Source: Rhodobacter sp.
GTDB taxonomy: Bacteria; Pseudomonadota; Alphaproteobacteria; Rhodobacterales; Rhodobacteraceae
Assembly (NCBI GenBank): GCA_027484985.1
Contig: JAIXRW010000018.1
Location: forward strand, 1 to 64,000
Length of the DNA stretch: 64,000 nt
Direction: 5' to 3'
The notes under the pieces are model-generated. The model saw only the letters and a list, made by a program, of their open reading frames with translations. It was not told where the DNA came from and did no database searches. Position numbers and translations under genes: made by a program. How positions within the stretch are numbered: position 1 is the stretch's first letter; each line of letters begins with the position of its first letter. Below are positions 56,178 to 64,000 of the stretch, in pieces.

Positions 56178-57464
56178 TCAGCCCGCCAGCCGCGAGACCA
56201 GCACCTTGTCGATCCGGCGGTCGTCGAAATCAACCACCTCGAACCGCAGCCCCTCGGCCTCGACCGCCTCGCCCAAGCCCGGCAGTCGGCCAAAGATGTT
56301 CAGCACCAGCCCCGCCACCGTCTCGTATCCCCCCACCAACTCGCGCGGCAATCCCAGACGGTCGCAGAATTCATCCGCAGGCATCCAGCCCGACACCAGC
56401 AATGACCCGTCGGCGCGTTCGACCAGCGCAGGCTCTTCGGCCGTTGCCGCGGCCACCGATCCGGTAATCGCCTCGAGAATGTCGCCCGAGGTGATGATCC
56501 CCTCGAAATGGCCATATTCGTCATAGACCAGCGCCAGATGGTCCGCCGATCCCTGCAATATCTCCATCACATCCAGCGCATCGGCCATATCCGATACCAC
56601 CGGCACCTCGCGCAGCAATTTGCGCGGGTCCAGCGCCTCGCGCCGCGATACGGCGTTGAAGGCATCGGCCAGCCGCACGATCCCCACAACCTCGCCGGTC
56701 TCGCGGCTTTGCACCGGCATGCGCGGGCGGGCGATGCGGCGGATCGCGGCCACGGTTTCGGGGCCCGTCGCCTCAAGCTCCAGCATCTCGACCTCGTGGC
56801 GCGGGGTCATCAGGGCGCGGGCCGACCGGTCAGCCAGCCGCATCACCCCCGCCATCATCTCGCGCTCCTCGGGCTCGATCAGCCCTTCCTCATGCGCCTC
56901 GGACAGCAGGGTATGCACCTCTTCCTCGGTCACCTTGGCCTGGCTTTCGCCCGATTGGCCCAGCAGGAACAGGATCACCCGCCCCGACCGTTCCAGCACC
57001 CAGACCACCGGCGCCGCGGCCTTTGACAGGACCATCATCGCCGGCGCCATGCGGATCGCCAGCGCCTCGGGGTTCTTCAGGGCCAACTGCTTGGGCACCA
57101 GCTCGCCCACGATCAGCGACAGATAGGTCAGCACCAGCACGACCCCGCCCACACCCAGCGTGTTCGCCGTCTCGCGCGCCATGCCTTCGGCGGCCAGCCA
57201 GTCCGACAGGCGCGCCCCCAGCGTCGCCCCCGAAAAGGCCCCCGACAGCACACCCACGGCGGTGATGCCGATCTGCACGGTTGACAGGAACCGCCCCGGC
57301 TGTTCGGCCAGCCGCAAGGCCACCGCCGCCCCGCGCGACTTGCCCTCGACCGATTTCAGCCGCCCGGGGCGCGCCGATACGATGGCCATTTCGGACAGCG
57401 ACAACACCCCGTTCAACACGATCAGGGCGACAACGATCAGGATCTCGGTAAACATCGGGTCCAT
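56178..57464 (-). CDS. hemolysin-family CorC-type membrane protein (DUF21-CBS-CorC)
   Basis: A 428-residue protein with an N-terminal DUF21 membrane domain (four hydrophobic helices, starting FTEILIVVALIVLNGVLSLSEMAIV), two CBS domains (about 205-325) and a C-terminal CorC_HlyC domain (YETVAGLVLNIFGRLPGLGE). The family is linked to Mg/Co efflux; hemolysis is historical naming. The ATG at 57464 is used. The hairpin at 57582-57608 lies upstream. Confidence 0.92.
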   Translation of the reverse strand: MDPMFTEILIVVALIVLNGVLSLSEMAIVSARPGRLKSVEGKSRGAAVALRLAEQPGRFLSTVQIGITAVGVLSGAFSGATLGARLSDWLAAEGMARETANTLGVGGVVLVLTYLSLIVGELVPKQLALKNPEALAIRMAPAMMVLSKAAAPVVWVLERSGRVILFLLGQSGESQAKVTEEEVHTLLSEAHEEGLIEPEEREMMAGVMRLADRSARALMTPRHEVEMLELEATGPETVAAIRRIARPRMPVQSRETGEVVGIVRLADAFNAVSRREALDPRKLLREVPVVSDMADALDVMEILQGSADHLALVYDEYGHFEGIITSGDILEAITGSVAAATAEEPALVERADGSLLVSGWMPADEFCDRLGLPRELVGGYETVAGLVLNIFGRLPGLGEAVEAEGLRFEVVDFDDRRIDKVLVSRLAG

Positions 57465-57581
57465 GGGCCAAGGGAAGCGTCAAGGCTAGTCATCCCCCCG
57501 CCCCGCTGCAAGCCCCCGCATCCCGCAGCCGCACCTTTGCGCCGAAAAACCTGCGCAAACCGCCCCCCGCCCCGCGCGGGA

Positions 57582-57608
57582 CGCAGATTTTTCGCCGAAA
57601 AATCTGCG
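57582..57608. repeat. perfect hairpin between DUF815 and CorC-type genes
   Basis: CGCAGATTTTTC and GAAAAATCTGCG form a 12-bp perfect stem with loop GCC. It lies just after the stop of the ATPase gene on the minus strand and may end the tat operon. Its arm pattern (GC-rich base, A/T-run, 3-base loop) recalls the array at 3668-3778. Confidence 0.6.
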
Positions 57609-57616
57609 CGGTGCGC

Positions 57617-58453
57617 CTAGGACGGCACGCGCACGCCTGCGCGGGCGGCAAGATCGCAAAAGAACTGCCATGCCACACGGCCCGACCGTCCGCCCCGCGT
57701 CGCCTGCCATTCGATCGCCTCGGCCCGCAGCCGGTCTGCGGCGACCGCAACGCCATATGCGGCGCAATAGCCTTCGATCATCGCAAGGTATTCGTCCTGC
57801 GAACAGGGGTGAAAGCCCAGCCACAGGCCAAAGCGGTCCGACAGCGACACCTTTTCCTCCACGGCCTCGGTGGAATGGATCGCCGCTTGCGTCTCGTTCT
57901 CGATCATGTCGCGCGGCATCAGATGGCGGCGGTTCGACGTGGCGTAAAACACCACATTCTCGGGCCGCCCCTCGATGCCGCCATCCAGCACCGCCTTGAG
58001 GCTTTTGTAATGCTGGTCGTCATGGCTGAAGGAAAGATCGTCGCAGAACAGGATAAACCGGTGCGGCGCCCCGCGCAGCACGCCCAAAAGGCGCCCCACG
58101 CTTGGCAAATCCTCGCGGCTCAGCTCGACGATCTTCAGATCATACCCCTCGGCCCGCACCGCCGCATGCACCGCCTTGACCAGCGACGATTTCCCCATCC
58201 CCCGCGCGCCCCAAAGCAGCGCATTGTTGGCGGGCAATCCGGCGGCGAAATGGCGGGTATTGTCCAGCAGCGTATCGCGCGACCGGTTCACCCCCACCAG
58301 AAGCGACAGCTCCACGCGCGACACCCGCGCCACGGGCTCCAGCCGGTCAGGCGCGCTGTGCCACACAAAGGCCCCGGCCCCGAAATCCGGCGCAGGCAGC
58401 GGCGCCGGAGCCATCCGCTCCAGCGCTGCCGCAATCCGCGACAGCACCGACAT
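57617..58453 (-). CDS. DUF815-type AAA ATPase
   Basis: A 278-residue AAA-like ATPase with Walker A GARGMGKSSL near 85 and Walker B FILFCDDLSF near 133, plus a sensor (FYATSNRRHLMPRDM near 165). The family is known as DUF815 or YcjX-independent 'ATP-binding protein' and is of unknown function. Its ATG shares a base with the tatC stop (TGATG), so it is the last gene of the tat operon. A role in Tat transport is not shown. Confidence 0.85.
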   Translation of the reverse strand: MSVLSRIAAALERMAPAPLPAPDFGAGAFVWHSAPDRLEPVARVSRVELSLLVGVNRSRDTLLDNTRHFAAGLPANNALLWGARGMGKSSLVKAVHAAVRAEGYDLKIVELSREDLPSVGRLLGVLRGAPHRFILFCDDLSFSHDDQHYKSLKAVLDGGIEGRPENVVFYATSNRRHLMPRDMIENETQAAIHSTEAVEEKVSLSDRFGLWLGFHPCSQDEYLAMIEGYCAAYGVAVAADRLRAEAIEWQATRGGRSGRVAWQFFCDLAARAGVRVPS

Positions 58454-59346
58454 CACGCCGCCCCGTCCCCTTGGCTGTCCTCGTCCTCGTCCACCCATGT
58501 GCCATCGGCCCGCATCTGCGCCTCGCGCTTCTTCTCGATCCGGCGGATCAGAAAGACCGACACTTCGTAAAGCGGGTAAATGGCGGTGAACAGGATGATC
58601 TGGCTGATCACATCGGGCGGCGTTGCCACTGCGGCCAGAATAAGGATCGCCACCACCGCATATTTCCGCATCGCGCTCAGCCCGCGCGCGCTGACCAGCC
58701 CCGCCTTGCCCAACAGCACCAGCAGCACCGGCAACTGGAAGCACAGCCCAAAGGCCAGCACGAATTTCATCGTCACGCCCAGATATTCCTGCGCCGAACC
58801 CTGAAACACGATCCCGGGAACCGAGGCCACCTGCTTGATCGCATCGGCGGCATCCTTCACCCCCTCGGCCGGAACCGGCGCAGGCGTGCCGAATTGCTGG
58901 AAACCAAGGAAGAAGTTGAACGCCATCGGCAGCACGACGAAATAGGCGAAAGCCGCCCCCAGAAAGAACATCGCGGGCGACGCCAGCAGGAACGGCAGCA
59001 GCGCGTTCTTTTCCGACCGGTACAGCCCCGGCGCCACAAAGCGCCACAGATGATAGGCAATCACCGGAAAGGCCAGCACCAGCCCGCCGAAAAGCGAGAT
59101 GTTGATGGCGACGAAAAACCCTTCCTGCGGCGAAATCAGCACCAGCTGGCAATTCTGCCCCATGCCGGCCAGCACCTTGCAGATCGGCATCGACAGAAAG
59201 TTGAACACCTGCATGGCAAAGGGATAGACGACGAACATCGCCACGACAAAGGCCGCCGCCGACCACATCAGCCGGTTGCGAAGCTCGGCCAGATGTTCGA
59301 CCAGCGGGGCCGAGCTGTCCTCGATATCGTTCTGGGTCGTGCTCAT
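58453..59346 (-). CDS. tatC: Sec-independent protein translocase TatC
   Basis: A 297-residue TatC with six membrane helices and the family signatures: [12 protein letters not shown] at the N terminus, the VFNFLSMPI and [23 protein letters not shown] segments, and FLGAAFAYF. It is the receptor for twin-arginine signal peptides. Its start overlaps the tatB stop by four bases and its stop overlaps the downstream ATPase. Confidence 0.97.
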   Translation of the reverse strand: MSTTQNDIEDSSAPLVEHLAELRNRLMWSAAAFVVAMFVVYPFAMQVFNFLSMPICKVLAGMGQNCQLVLISPQEGFFVAINISLFGGLVLAFPVIAYHLWRFVAPGLYRSEKNALLPFLLASPAMFFLGAAFAYFVVLPMAFNFFLGFQQFGTPAPVPAEGVKDAADAIKQVASVPGIVFQGSAQEYLGVTMKFVLAFGLCFQLPVLLVLLGKAGLVSARGLSAMRKYAVVAILILAAVATPPDVISQIILFTAIYPLYEVSVFLIRRIEKKREAQMRADGTWVDEDEDSQGDGAA

Positions 59347-60089
59347 GCGTCACTCTTCTTGCGTCTGACCGGCGGCTTGCGCGCGGGTTTCGCCGGTGCG
59401 GCGGCAGCATCTGCGGGCGGGGCCACGGCCTCGCCTTCCGCCACGGCGGCCACCTTGGCGGCGCGGCTGCGGGGTTTCGGCGCAGGGCCCGGCGCGGGGT
59501 CTGCCGCGGGGTCTGCCGCGGGGGCCGCAGCACTTTCCCCGGCGGCCTTCAACGCGGCAGCTTCGGCATCGGCCTTGGCGCGGGCGGCAAAGGTGGCGCT
59601 GGCCGAAGCCGCAGCCTTGGCCTGCAATTCATGCGCCTTTGCCCGCGCCGCGGCAGCCTCGGCCGCGCGCTTTTCAGCCAAGGCCTTGGTCTCTTCGCCC
59701 ATAGCCGGGGCAGCCGCCGCATCCGCAGCAACAGCAGGCGCCGCCGCTGTCGCCGCAGCAGCAGGCGCCGCCGCCGGTTTCAGCACCGATTTCGGGTCCC
59801 AGTTCTCGAACTTGCGCGCCGCATCTTCCAGCGCGTTGATCCCGAACCCGGCGGGGTTGGTCGCCGCCTTCAGCCCGGTGTTCAGCCCGCTCATGTCCTT
59901 GCGCACATCATCCAGCCCCGAGGCCTTGGCCGCATCATCCATGGCGCGCTGGAATTCGCGCGCCATGCCACGGGCCTTGGCCGTGAACCGGCCCAGCGCA
60001 CGGAACATGCGCGGCAGGTCCTTCGGTCCGACAAAGATCAGCGCGACGATCCCGATCAGGACCAGCTCGCTCCAGCCGACATCAAGCAT
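59343..60089 (-). CDS. tatB: Sec-independent protein translocase TatB
   Basis: A 248-residue TatB. The N-terminal helix and hinge ([26 protein letters not shown]) are followed by an amphipathic helix ([24 protein letters not shown]) and a long Ala/Pro/Glu-rich tail ending in a basic cluster (KPPVRRKK). The tail is longer than in E. coli TatB (171 residues). It overlaps tatC by four bases. Confidence 0.95.
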   Translation of the reverse strand: MLDVGWSELVLIGIVALIFVGPKDLPRMFRALGRFTAKARGMAREFQRAMDDAAKASGLDDVRKDMSGLNTGLKAATNPAGFGINALEDAARKFENWDPKSVLKPAAAPAAAATAAAPAVAADAAAAPAMGEETKALAEKRAAEAAAARAKAHELQAKAAASASATFAARAKADAEAAALKAAGESAAAPAADPAADPAPGPAPKPRSRAAKVAAVAEGEAVAPPADAAAAPAKPARKPPVRRKKSDA

Positions 60090-60128
60090 GGTTCAGCCTT
60101 TCCGCCCGTCCACAGGTGCCAAGGTCGC

Positions 60129-60365
60129 TCAGACCTTGTCCTGCTCGGTCGCGGCGGGGGTCACGTCACGCGCGGCTTCCACGGCGGCAGCGGTCACGGC
60201 GGCCGAAGCGGCGGCCGCTTCGGCGCCCTCTTCCTTGACGCCGCGCTTGAAGGCGTTGATGCCCTTGCCCACCTCGCCCATCAGGTTCGACACCTTGCCG
60301 CGCCCGAACAGGATCAGCACGACAGCCGCGATGATGATGATTTCCAGCGGTCCCAAACGTCCCAT
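60129..60365 (-). CDS. tatA: Sec-independent protein translocase TatA
   Basis: A 78-residue TatA: MGRLGPLEIIIIAAVVLILFG helix, FGRGK hinge, then GEVGKGINAFKRGVKEE amphipathic helix and a short acidic tail. TatA forms the transport pore. The ATG at 60365 has GGAGAG six bases before it. It heads tatA-tatB-tatC. Confidence 0.95.
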   Translation of the reverse strand: MGRLGPLEIIIIAAVVLILFGRGKVSNLMGEVGKGINAFKRGVKEEGAEAAAASAAVTAAAVEAARDVTPAATEQDKV

Positions 60366-60478
60366 GACGCTCTCCTTGATGCTTGTCGCGGCCGGCGGCC
60401 GGCGACTCTCGATGTTCCTTGCGCCATTTATGCCCAAGCCCGCACAGCCGGAAAGCACCTAATCCCCGCTTTCGCCCT

Positions 60479-60504
60479 GCTACTGACAGTTATATGTCAG
60501 TAGC
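60479..60504. promoter_or_regulatory. perfect palindrome, probable operator of the HTH gene
   Basis: GCTACTGACA (60479-60488) and TGTCAGTAGC (60495-60504) are perfect 10-bp reverse complements around GTTATA. The site lies 32 bases before the ATG of the HTH regulator and 114 bases before the divergent tatA start, a normal place for an autoregulatory operator. Confidence 0.6.
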
Positions 60505-60536
60505 ACGCGCCACGCCCCCCCAGCCCCAAGGCCGCC

Positions 60537-60893
60537 ATGACCCGCGATGACCGCATGTTCGAACTGATCCAGATCCTGCGCGACGGGCGGCTGCACACGG
60601 CCGCCGACCTTGCCGCCCGCATGGGGGTTTCCACCCGCACCATCTGGCGCGACATGGCCACCATGGCAGGCTCGGGCCTGCCGGTCCAAGGCGAACGTGG
60701 CCTTGGCTACATCCTGCGCTCGCCGCTGCTGCTGCCGCCCACCCTGATGACACAGGACGAACTCGATGCCCTCGTCGAAGGCCTGACCCATATCAGCGCC
60801 ACCGAAGGCCCCCGCGCCCGCGCCGCGCGCTCGCTGCTGGCCAAGGTCGCAACCCTCATGCCACAGGCGGGGATCGACCCCGACATGGCTTGA
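60537..60893 (+). CDS. short HTH (YafY/DeoR-type) regulator lacking a WYL domain
   Basis: A 118-residue protein with a HTH_11-type winged helix (RMFELIQILRDGRLHTAADLAARMGVSTRTIWRDMATMAGSGLPVQGERGLGYIL). YafY-type regulators are usually over 200 residues with a WYL sensor domain; here the stop follows a helical segment, so the ligand part is absent or lost. It sits just downstream of a perfect palindrome. Target genes unknown; tatABC and itself are candidates. Confidence 0.75.
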   Translation: MTRDDRMFELIQILRDGRLHTAADLAARMGVSTRTIWRDMATMAGSGLPVQGERGLGYILRSPLLLPPTLMTQDELDALVEGLTHISATEGPRARAARSLLAKVATLMPQAGIDPDMA

Positions 60894-61148
60894 CGGCACG
60901 CGCCCCGCATATACCCTCTTCGCGTCCGTAAAGAGTGTCCGCTTTGCCCCAATACAACCGTTATCTGCGCGAAGATAACCGTCACGAACCACAGCTCGTG
61001 CGCGAGTCCGGATATGTAAAAGGCGGCGAGGCCCGCGTCCTGGCAGGCGGCGCACGCATCAACGCCTATCCGGGCCCCCACGCCCCCGCCCGGGACCGTT
61101 ACACCTTTGCCACCGACAGCCCCCCAAAACTTTCTTACGGCCTCAAGG

Positions 61149-61268
61149 ATGAAAAAACGGGTGCTGCGCGAAGTATATTGGCCCGAGGGATCGCCCGGTG
61201 TCGTCGAATTTCCTGCCGAAAACCGCATCGGCATTCCCGCAACCGTCACAACGGACCCGCTGCCATGA
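61149..61268 (+). CDS. 39-residue hypothetical protein coupled to the next gene
   Basis: A short ORF (MKKRVLREVYWPEGSPGVVE...) ending TTDPLP. Its TGA stop overlaps the ATG of the next gene (ATGA), and codon choice looks native. AAGG lies right before the ATG with little spacing, so initiation strength is uncertain. The 255 bases between the HTH gene and this ORF hold a palindrome GTTATCT-GCGCGA-AGATAAC at 60960-60979 and no other gene I can support. Confidence 0.4.
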   Translation: MKKRVLREVYWPEGSPGVVEFPAENRIGIPATVTTDPLP

Positions 61269-61660
61269 TGCCGCTCAGCCACTTCCTCACGCACGGGACA
61301 CCCGAACCGAAAAGCAAAACGGTGCAATCCGCATTCGACGGGGTCCTGCTCGACGGCATGAAACGGCTGGAAACCTCGGCCGGATTTCACGATTTCCTGT
61401 CGGATAAGGCAGAGCGCATCACTTTTTGGCGCGAAGGCCTCGGCCCTTGGAACGGCCTGCGCTTCCGGCATGGCGGCCGCGATATCATCATCGCCGTCCC
61501 GCGCAAGGCGGATGGCTTTGGCGCTTCGATCTGGCTCGACAAGCGCCTGACCTTCAAGGCGGCAGCCGCGGCGGTCATGGCCCGGTTTCGATCTGCCAAC
61601 AGACAAACCGGCCTTCCCCAGTTCATGACAGAAACAGGCCGCCGCACTACCCTGCGGTAA
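61265..61660 (+). CDS. hypothetical protein
   Basis: A 131-residue unrecognised soluble protein (MMPLSHFLTHGTPEPK...), with no signal peptide or membrane segment and a basic C terminus. The start overlaps the short upstream ORF. The frame is open further upstream but only as Arg-rich sequence. It ends three bases before the convergent ABC ATPase gene's stop. Confidence 0.5.
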   Translation: MMPLSHFLTHGTPEPKSKTVQSAFDGVLLDGMKRLETSAGFHDFLSDKAERITFWREGLGPWNGLRFRHGGRDIIIAVPRKADGFGASIWLDKRLTFKAAAAAVMARFRSANRQTGLPQFMTETGRRTTLR

Positions 61661-61663
61661 GCC

Positions 61664-62746
61664 CTATTTCCCCACCCCGAACACAAAGCACCGGTCGCGC
61701 CGGATCATCAGCCACAGCGCCGTGCCCGCCTTGGGCAGGAACACCCCCGGCACGCTGGCCGTCAGCACCGATCCGTCGAAATCCATCCGGAATTCCACCA
61801 GCGATTCGCGCCCCAGATAGCGCGCCCGCTGCACCGTGCCCCGCGCGGCGCTGCCCTCTTGCGGGGTGGGGTTCGGCCCGCGGCCGCCGCGATCGAAATC
61901 GATCCGCAGATGCTGCGGGCGGATCACGATCTCGACCTCGGCCCCGTCGGCATGGCCGGGCGTCAGAAAGGCGCCAAAGGGCGTCTCGGTAAGCGCGCCA
62001 CGGCTGGTGCCGCGGATGACGTTGATGTCGGAAAAGAAAGCCGCCGCCGCCCGGTCAACCGGCGCGTTATAGACATTATAGGGCGCGCCCCGCTGCACGA
62101 TGCGCCCGCCCCGCATCAGCGCGATCTCGTCGGCCATCCGCATCGCCTCGTCAGGCTCATGCGTGACCAGCAGAACCGCCGTCCCCTCGTCCTTCAGCAC
62201 ATCCAGCGTCACATCGCGGATACCGTCACGCAACCGGTTGTCCAGGCCCGAGAACGGCTCATCCATCAGCATCACGCGCGGCCGTGGCGCCAGCGCCCGC
62301 GCCAGCGCCACCCGCTGCTGTTCCCCCCCCGAAAGCTCGTGCGGATGCTTTGCCCCGTATCCCGACAGGTTCACCCGTTCCAGCAACTCGCCCACACGCG
62401 CCGCCTTCGCCCCCCGGTCACCCGACAGGCCAAAGCCCACATTCTGCGCCACGGTCAGATGCGGGAACAGCGCGAAATCCTGAAACATCAACCCGACCGA
62501 CCGCGCCTCGGGCGGAACCGACTGGCCCGCCCCGCAGATCAGCCGCCCGTCAATGCGGATCTCGCCCGCATCCGGCCGCTCGACCCCCGCGATCATCCGC
62601 AACGTGGTGGACTTGCCGCAGCCCGACGGCCCCAGAAGGCAGGTCACCTGCCCCGCGGCCACCGTCAGCGACACCGCATCCACCACCGGCCGCCCCCCGA
62701 ACGACCGGGTCAATCCCGAAACCTCAAGCCGGATGGCGCTGGACAT
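61664..62746 (-). CDS. ABC transporter ATP-binding protein (FbpC/PotA type)
   Basis: A 360-residue ABC ATPase with LGPSGCGKST near 37, signature LSGGEQQRVALARAL near 137, DEPFSGLDN near 161, THEPDEA near 196 and a C-terminal TOBE_2-like regulatory domain (VEIVIRPQHLRIDF...). It belongs to the ferric iron/polyamine/osmoprotectant importer group. No permease or binding protein lies nearby in the window, so the substrate is not known. The ATG at 62746 (MSSAIRLEVSGLT) is used, since the upstream frame crosses repeat DNA. Confidence 0.88.
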   Translation of the reverse strand: MSSAIRLEVSGLTRSFGGRPVVDAVSLTVAAGQVTCLLGPSGCGKSTTLRMIAGVERPDAGEIRIDGRLICGAGQSVPPEARSVGLMFQDFALFPHLTVAQNVGFGLSGDRGAKAARVGELLERVNLSGYGAKHPHELSGGEQQRVALARALAPRPRVMLMDEPFSGLDNRLRDGIRDVTLDVLKDEGTAVLLVTHEPDEAMRMADEIALMRGGRIVQRGAPYNVYNAPVDRAAAAFFSDINVIRGTSRGALTETPFGAFLTPGHADGAEVEIVIRPQHLRIDFDRGGRGPNPTPQEGSAARGTVQRARYLGRESLVEFRMDFDGSVLTASVPGVFLPKAGTALWLMIRRDRCFVFGVGK

Positions 62747-62817
62747 GCGGGCGATCCCAAGTGAAACAATCGGGAATAGCCCTAGCAGCGCAAACCGCCC
62801 GCCGCAAGCCATGCCCC

Positions 62818-62990
62818 TGCCCGCGGCAGGGGGGGCTGTCTGCCCCCCTCCGGCGCGTGCCGCGCCGCCCCCCGAGGATATTTGGACCAGTGTGAAAAGG
62901 GCAAGAACCCCTCCCCCTTCACCTTTGCCCAAATACTCTCGGGGGGAGTCGCCGGAACGGCGGCGGGGGGCGGAAAGCCCCCCTTGCGCC
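62818..62990. repeat. intergenic REP-like element, compound
   Basis: Contains GGGGGGCTGTCTGCCCCCC and CCCCCCGAGGATATTTGG as at 9657-9723, then TTCACCTTTGCCCAAATACTCTCGGGGGG as in the elements at 13061-13712 and 48491. It joins both versions of the family in one gap of 314 bases, which has no gene. Confidence 0.75.
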
Positions 62991-63060
62991 CGCGGCAAAG
63001 ATGAAAAAAGCGTCAAGGCTGCGCGCAACGCGTCTGCATGCCCTGTGCATGCCGCTCGCC

Positions 63061-63840
63061 TCAGATCGTCGCGTTGGTGGCCCCCCCGTCGAGCAGGATG
63101 TTCTGCCCCACGATGAACCCCGCATGGACCGAGCAAAGGAAGGCACAGGCCGCGCCGAACTCGGCCGCCGTGCCATAGCGGCGGGCCGGAATCCCTGCCG
63201 CGCGGCGGCGGCGGGCTTCTTCCATGGTGATCCCTTCGGCCTTGACCACGCCGGAATCAAGCGACACGGCGCGATCCGTATCGTGGATACCGGGCAACAG
63301 GTTGTTGATCGTCACACCCTTTTCCGCCACCTGCCGCGCGGTTCCGGCGACGAACCCCGTCAGCCCCGTCCGCGCGGTGTTGGACAGGCCCAACTGCCCG
63401 ATCGGCGCCTTGACCGACTGGCTGGTGATGTTGACCACCCGCCCCCAGCCCCGCGCCATCATCGCGGGCATCAGCGCCTGCATCAGCGCGATGGGGGTCA
63501 GCATATTGGCGTCCAGCGCGCGGATGAAATCCTCGCGGCTCCAGTCATGCCACTTCCCGGGCGGCGGGCCGCCTGCATTTGTGACAAGGATATCAACCCC
63601 TTGCGCCGCCTCCATCACGCGCGCGCGCCCCGCGTCGCTGGTAATGTCGGCCGCCACCGTCACCACCCCCACCTGCCATTTCGACCTTATCGCCGCCGCC
63701 GCAGCCTCCAGCGCCTCGGCCCCGCGCGCGTTCAGGATCAGGTCCACCCCCGCCTCGGCCAGCGCCTCGGCACAGCCGCGCCCCAACCCCTTGGACGACG
63801 CGCAAACCAGCGCCCGCTTGCCCCTGATGCCCAGATCCAT
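63061..63840 (-). CDS. SDR-family oxidoreductase lacking the YxxxK motif
   Basis: A 259-residue SDR-fold protein. The nucleotide-binding region ASSKGLGRG near 15 and NAGG near 89 are present, and ITSQSVKAP near 137 keeps the Ser. Where the catalytic YxxxK should be, the sequence is LGLSNTARTGLTG (near 148-160), with Leu/Ser and Arg. This is typical of the BKR-like SDR subgroup seen next to fatty-acid and unknown pathways. GAGGGAG lies seven bases before the ATG at 63840. Substrate unknown; may not be an enzyme. Confidence 0.85.
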   Translation of the reverse strand: MDLGIRGKRALVCASSKGLGRGCAEALAEAGVDLILNARGAEALEAAAAAIRSKWQVGVVTVAADITSDAGRARVMEAAQGVDILVTNAGGPPPGKWHDWSREDFIRALDANMLTPIALMQALMPAMMARGWGRVVNITSQSVKAPIGQLGLSNTARTGLTGFVAGTARQVAEKGVTINNLLPGIHDTDRAVSLDSGVVKAEGITMEEARRRRAAGIPARRYGTAAEFGAACAFLCSVHAGFIVGQNILLDGGATNATI

Positions 63841-63948
63841 GCCGCACTCCCTCTGCTTTCCGCCAGACCTAGCACCGCGCAGAGCACGCTGCCAAGGCAA
63901 AGGGCGCAACATGTGGACGCCGCGCCCCTTATCGGCTAAATCCCCGCC

Positions 63949-64000
63949 ATGCTGGACAACCGCCCCCAACTCCCGACCGAAATCGCCCGCCGCCGGACCT
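63949..64000 (+). CDS. prfC: peptide chain release factor 3, first codons (partial)
   Basis: Seventeen codons are present before the window ends: MLDNRPQLPTEIARRRT. This matches the conserved start of RF3 (EIARRRTFAIISHPDAGKTT follows in known proteins). RF3 is the GTPase that removes RF1/RF2 from the ribosome. Identity rests on this short match. Confidence 0.75.
   Translation, partial: MLDNRPQLPTEIARRRT

Noticed and set aside
57617-59533. A 638-codon frame covering the DUF815 gene and tatC
   Set aside because: Only residues from 58453 down match DUF815; the rest is out-of-frame tatC.
60935-61660. A 241-codon version of the hypothetical gene
   Set aside because: Its first 110 codons are Arg-rich and overlap a better short frame; the ATG at 61265 overlaps the upstream stop in the usual ATGA way.

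Overview
The window comes from a GC-rich alphaproteobacterium of the Rhodobacteraceae (Rhodobacter/Gemmobacter/Tabrizicola-like). The evidence is the 5' end of a 16S rRNA gene on the minus strand at the left edge, an rrn promoter with a TTGCGG -35 box, strongly C-ending codon use, Rhodobacteraceae-type intergenic hairpin repeats, and gene pairs common in that family (surE-pcm-nlpD, tatABC, modEABC, efp/epmA). The genus cannot be fixed from this sequence alone.

Left chromosomal part (1-24.4 kb): rRNA promoter and boxA leader; ureohydrolase; bactofilin; thioesterase; crotonase-family protein; tex; a small RTX protein; an endonuclease/phosphatase-family protein coupled to a phospholipase D protein; a molybdate operon modE-modABC with a clear ModE-type palindrome before modA; a 1-kb gene-free stretch with five copies of an intergenic repeat; a two-domain acyltransferase/acyl-ACP synthetase; a phosphoesterase-lipid kinase pair; two dehydrogenase/epimerase genes; a glycosidase-like protein; and an enolase-superfamily enzyme.

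Genomic island (about 24.47-39.33 kb): a 17-bp sequence identical to the 3' end of tRNA-Cys lies at 24470-24486 and again inside the intact tRNA-Cys at 39315-39331, and a tyrosine integrase starts about 150 bp inside the left copy. The cargo is a regulator-like protein, an AlpA-type protein, two coupled small ORFs, a 460-bp hairpin-rich stretch without a convincing gene, a complete type I restriction-modification operon (hsdR-hsdM-hsdS), a HipA-like kinase overlapping an unrecognised partner, a resolvase-like protein without an evident catalytic serine, and a 863-residue fusion of an inositol-monophosphatase-like domain, an ADP-ribosylglycohydrolase domain and an unknown C-terminal region. Base composition is visibly lower in GC over much of it. 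It reads as a defence island; the kinase pair and the fusion protein are its most unusual content.

Right chromosomal part (39.4-64 kb): a remnant of a thioredoxin-reductase-like gene; efp and, divergent from it, epmA, which modifies EF-P; a glycosyltransferase / UDP-galactopyranose mutase / GH1-like operon for a galactofuranose-type glycan; selO; a cupin regulator; kbl-tdh for threonine breakdown (Tdh lacks its structural zinc cysteines); an aldo/keto reductase; surE-pcm-nlpD; an FkbM methyltransferase; a CorC-type membrane protein; tatABC with a DUF815 ATPase; a short HTH regulator behind a perfect palindrome; an ABC ATPase; an SDR protein lacking the usual YxxxK; and the first codons of prfC at the right edge.

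Positions, motifs and overlaps were read by eye from the sequence. Functions are assigned from family motifs without database searches.
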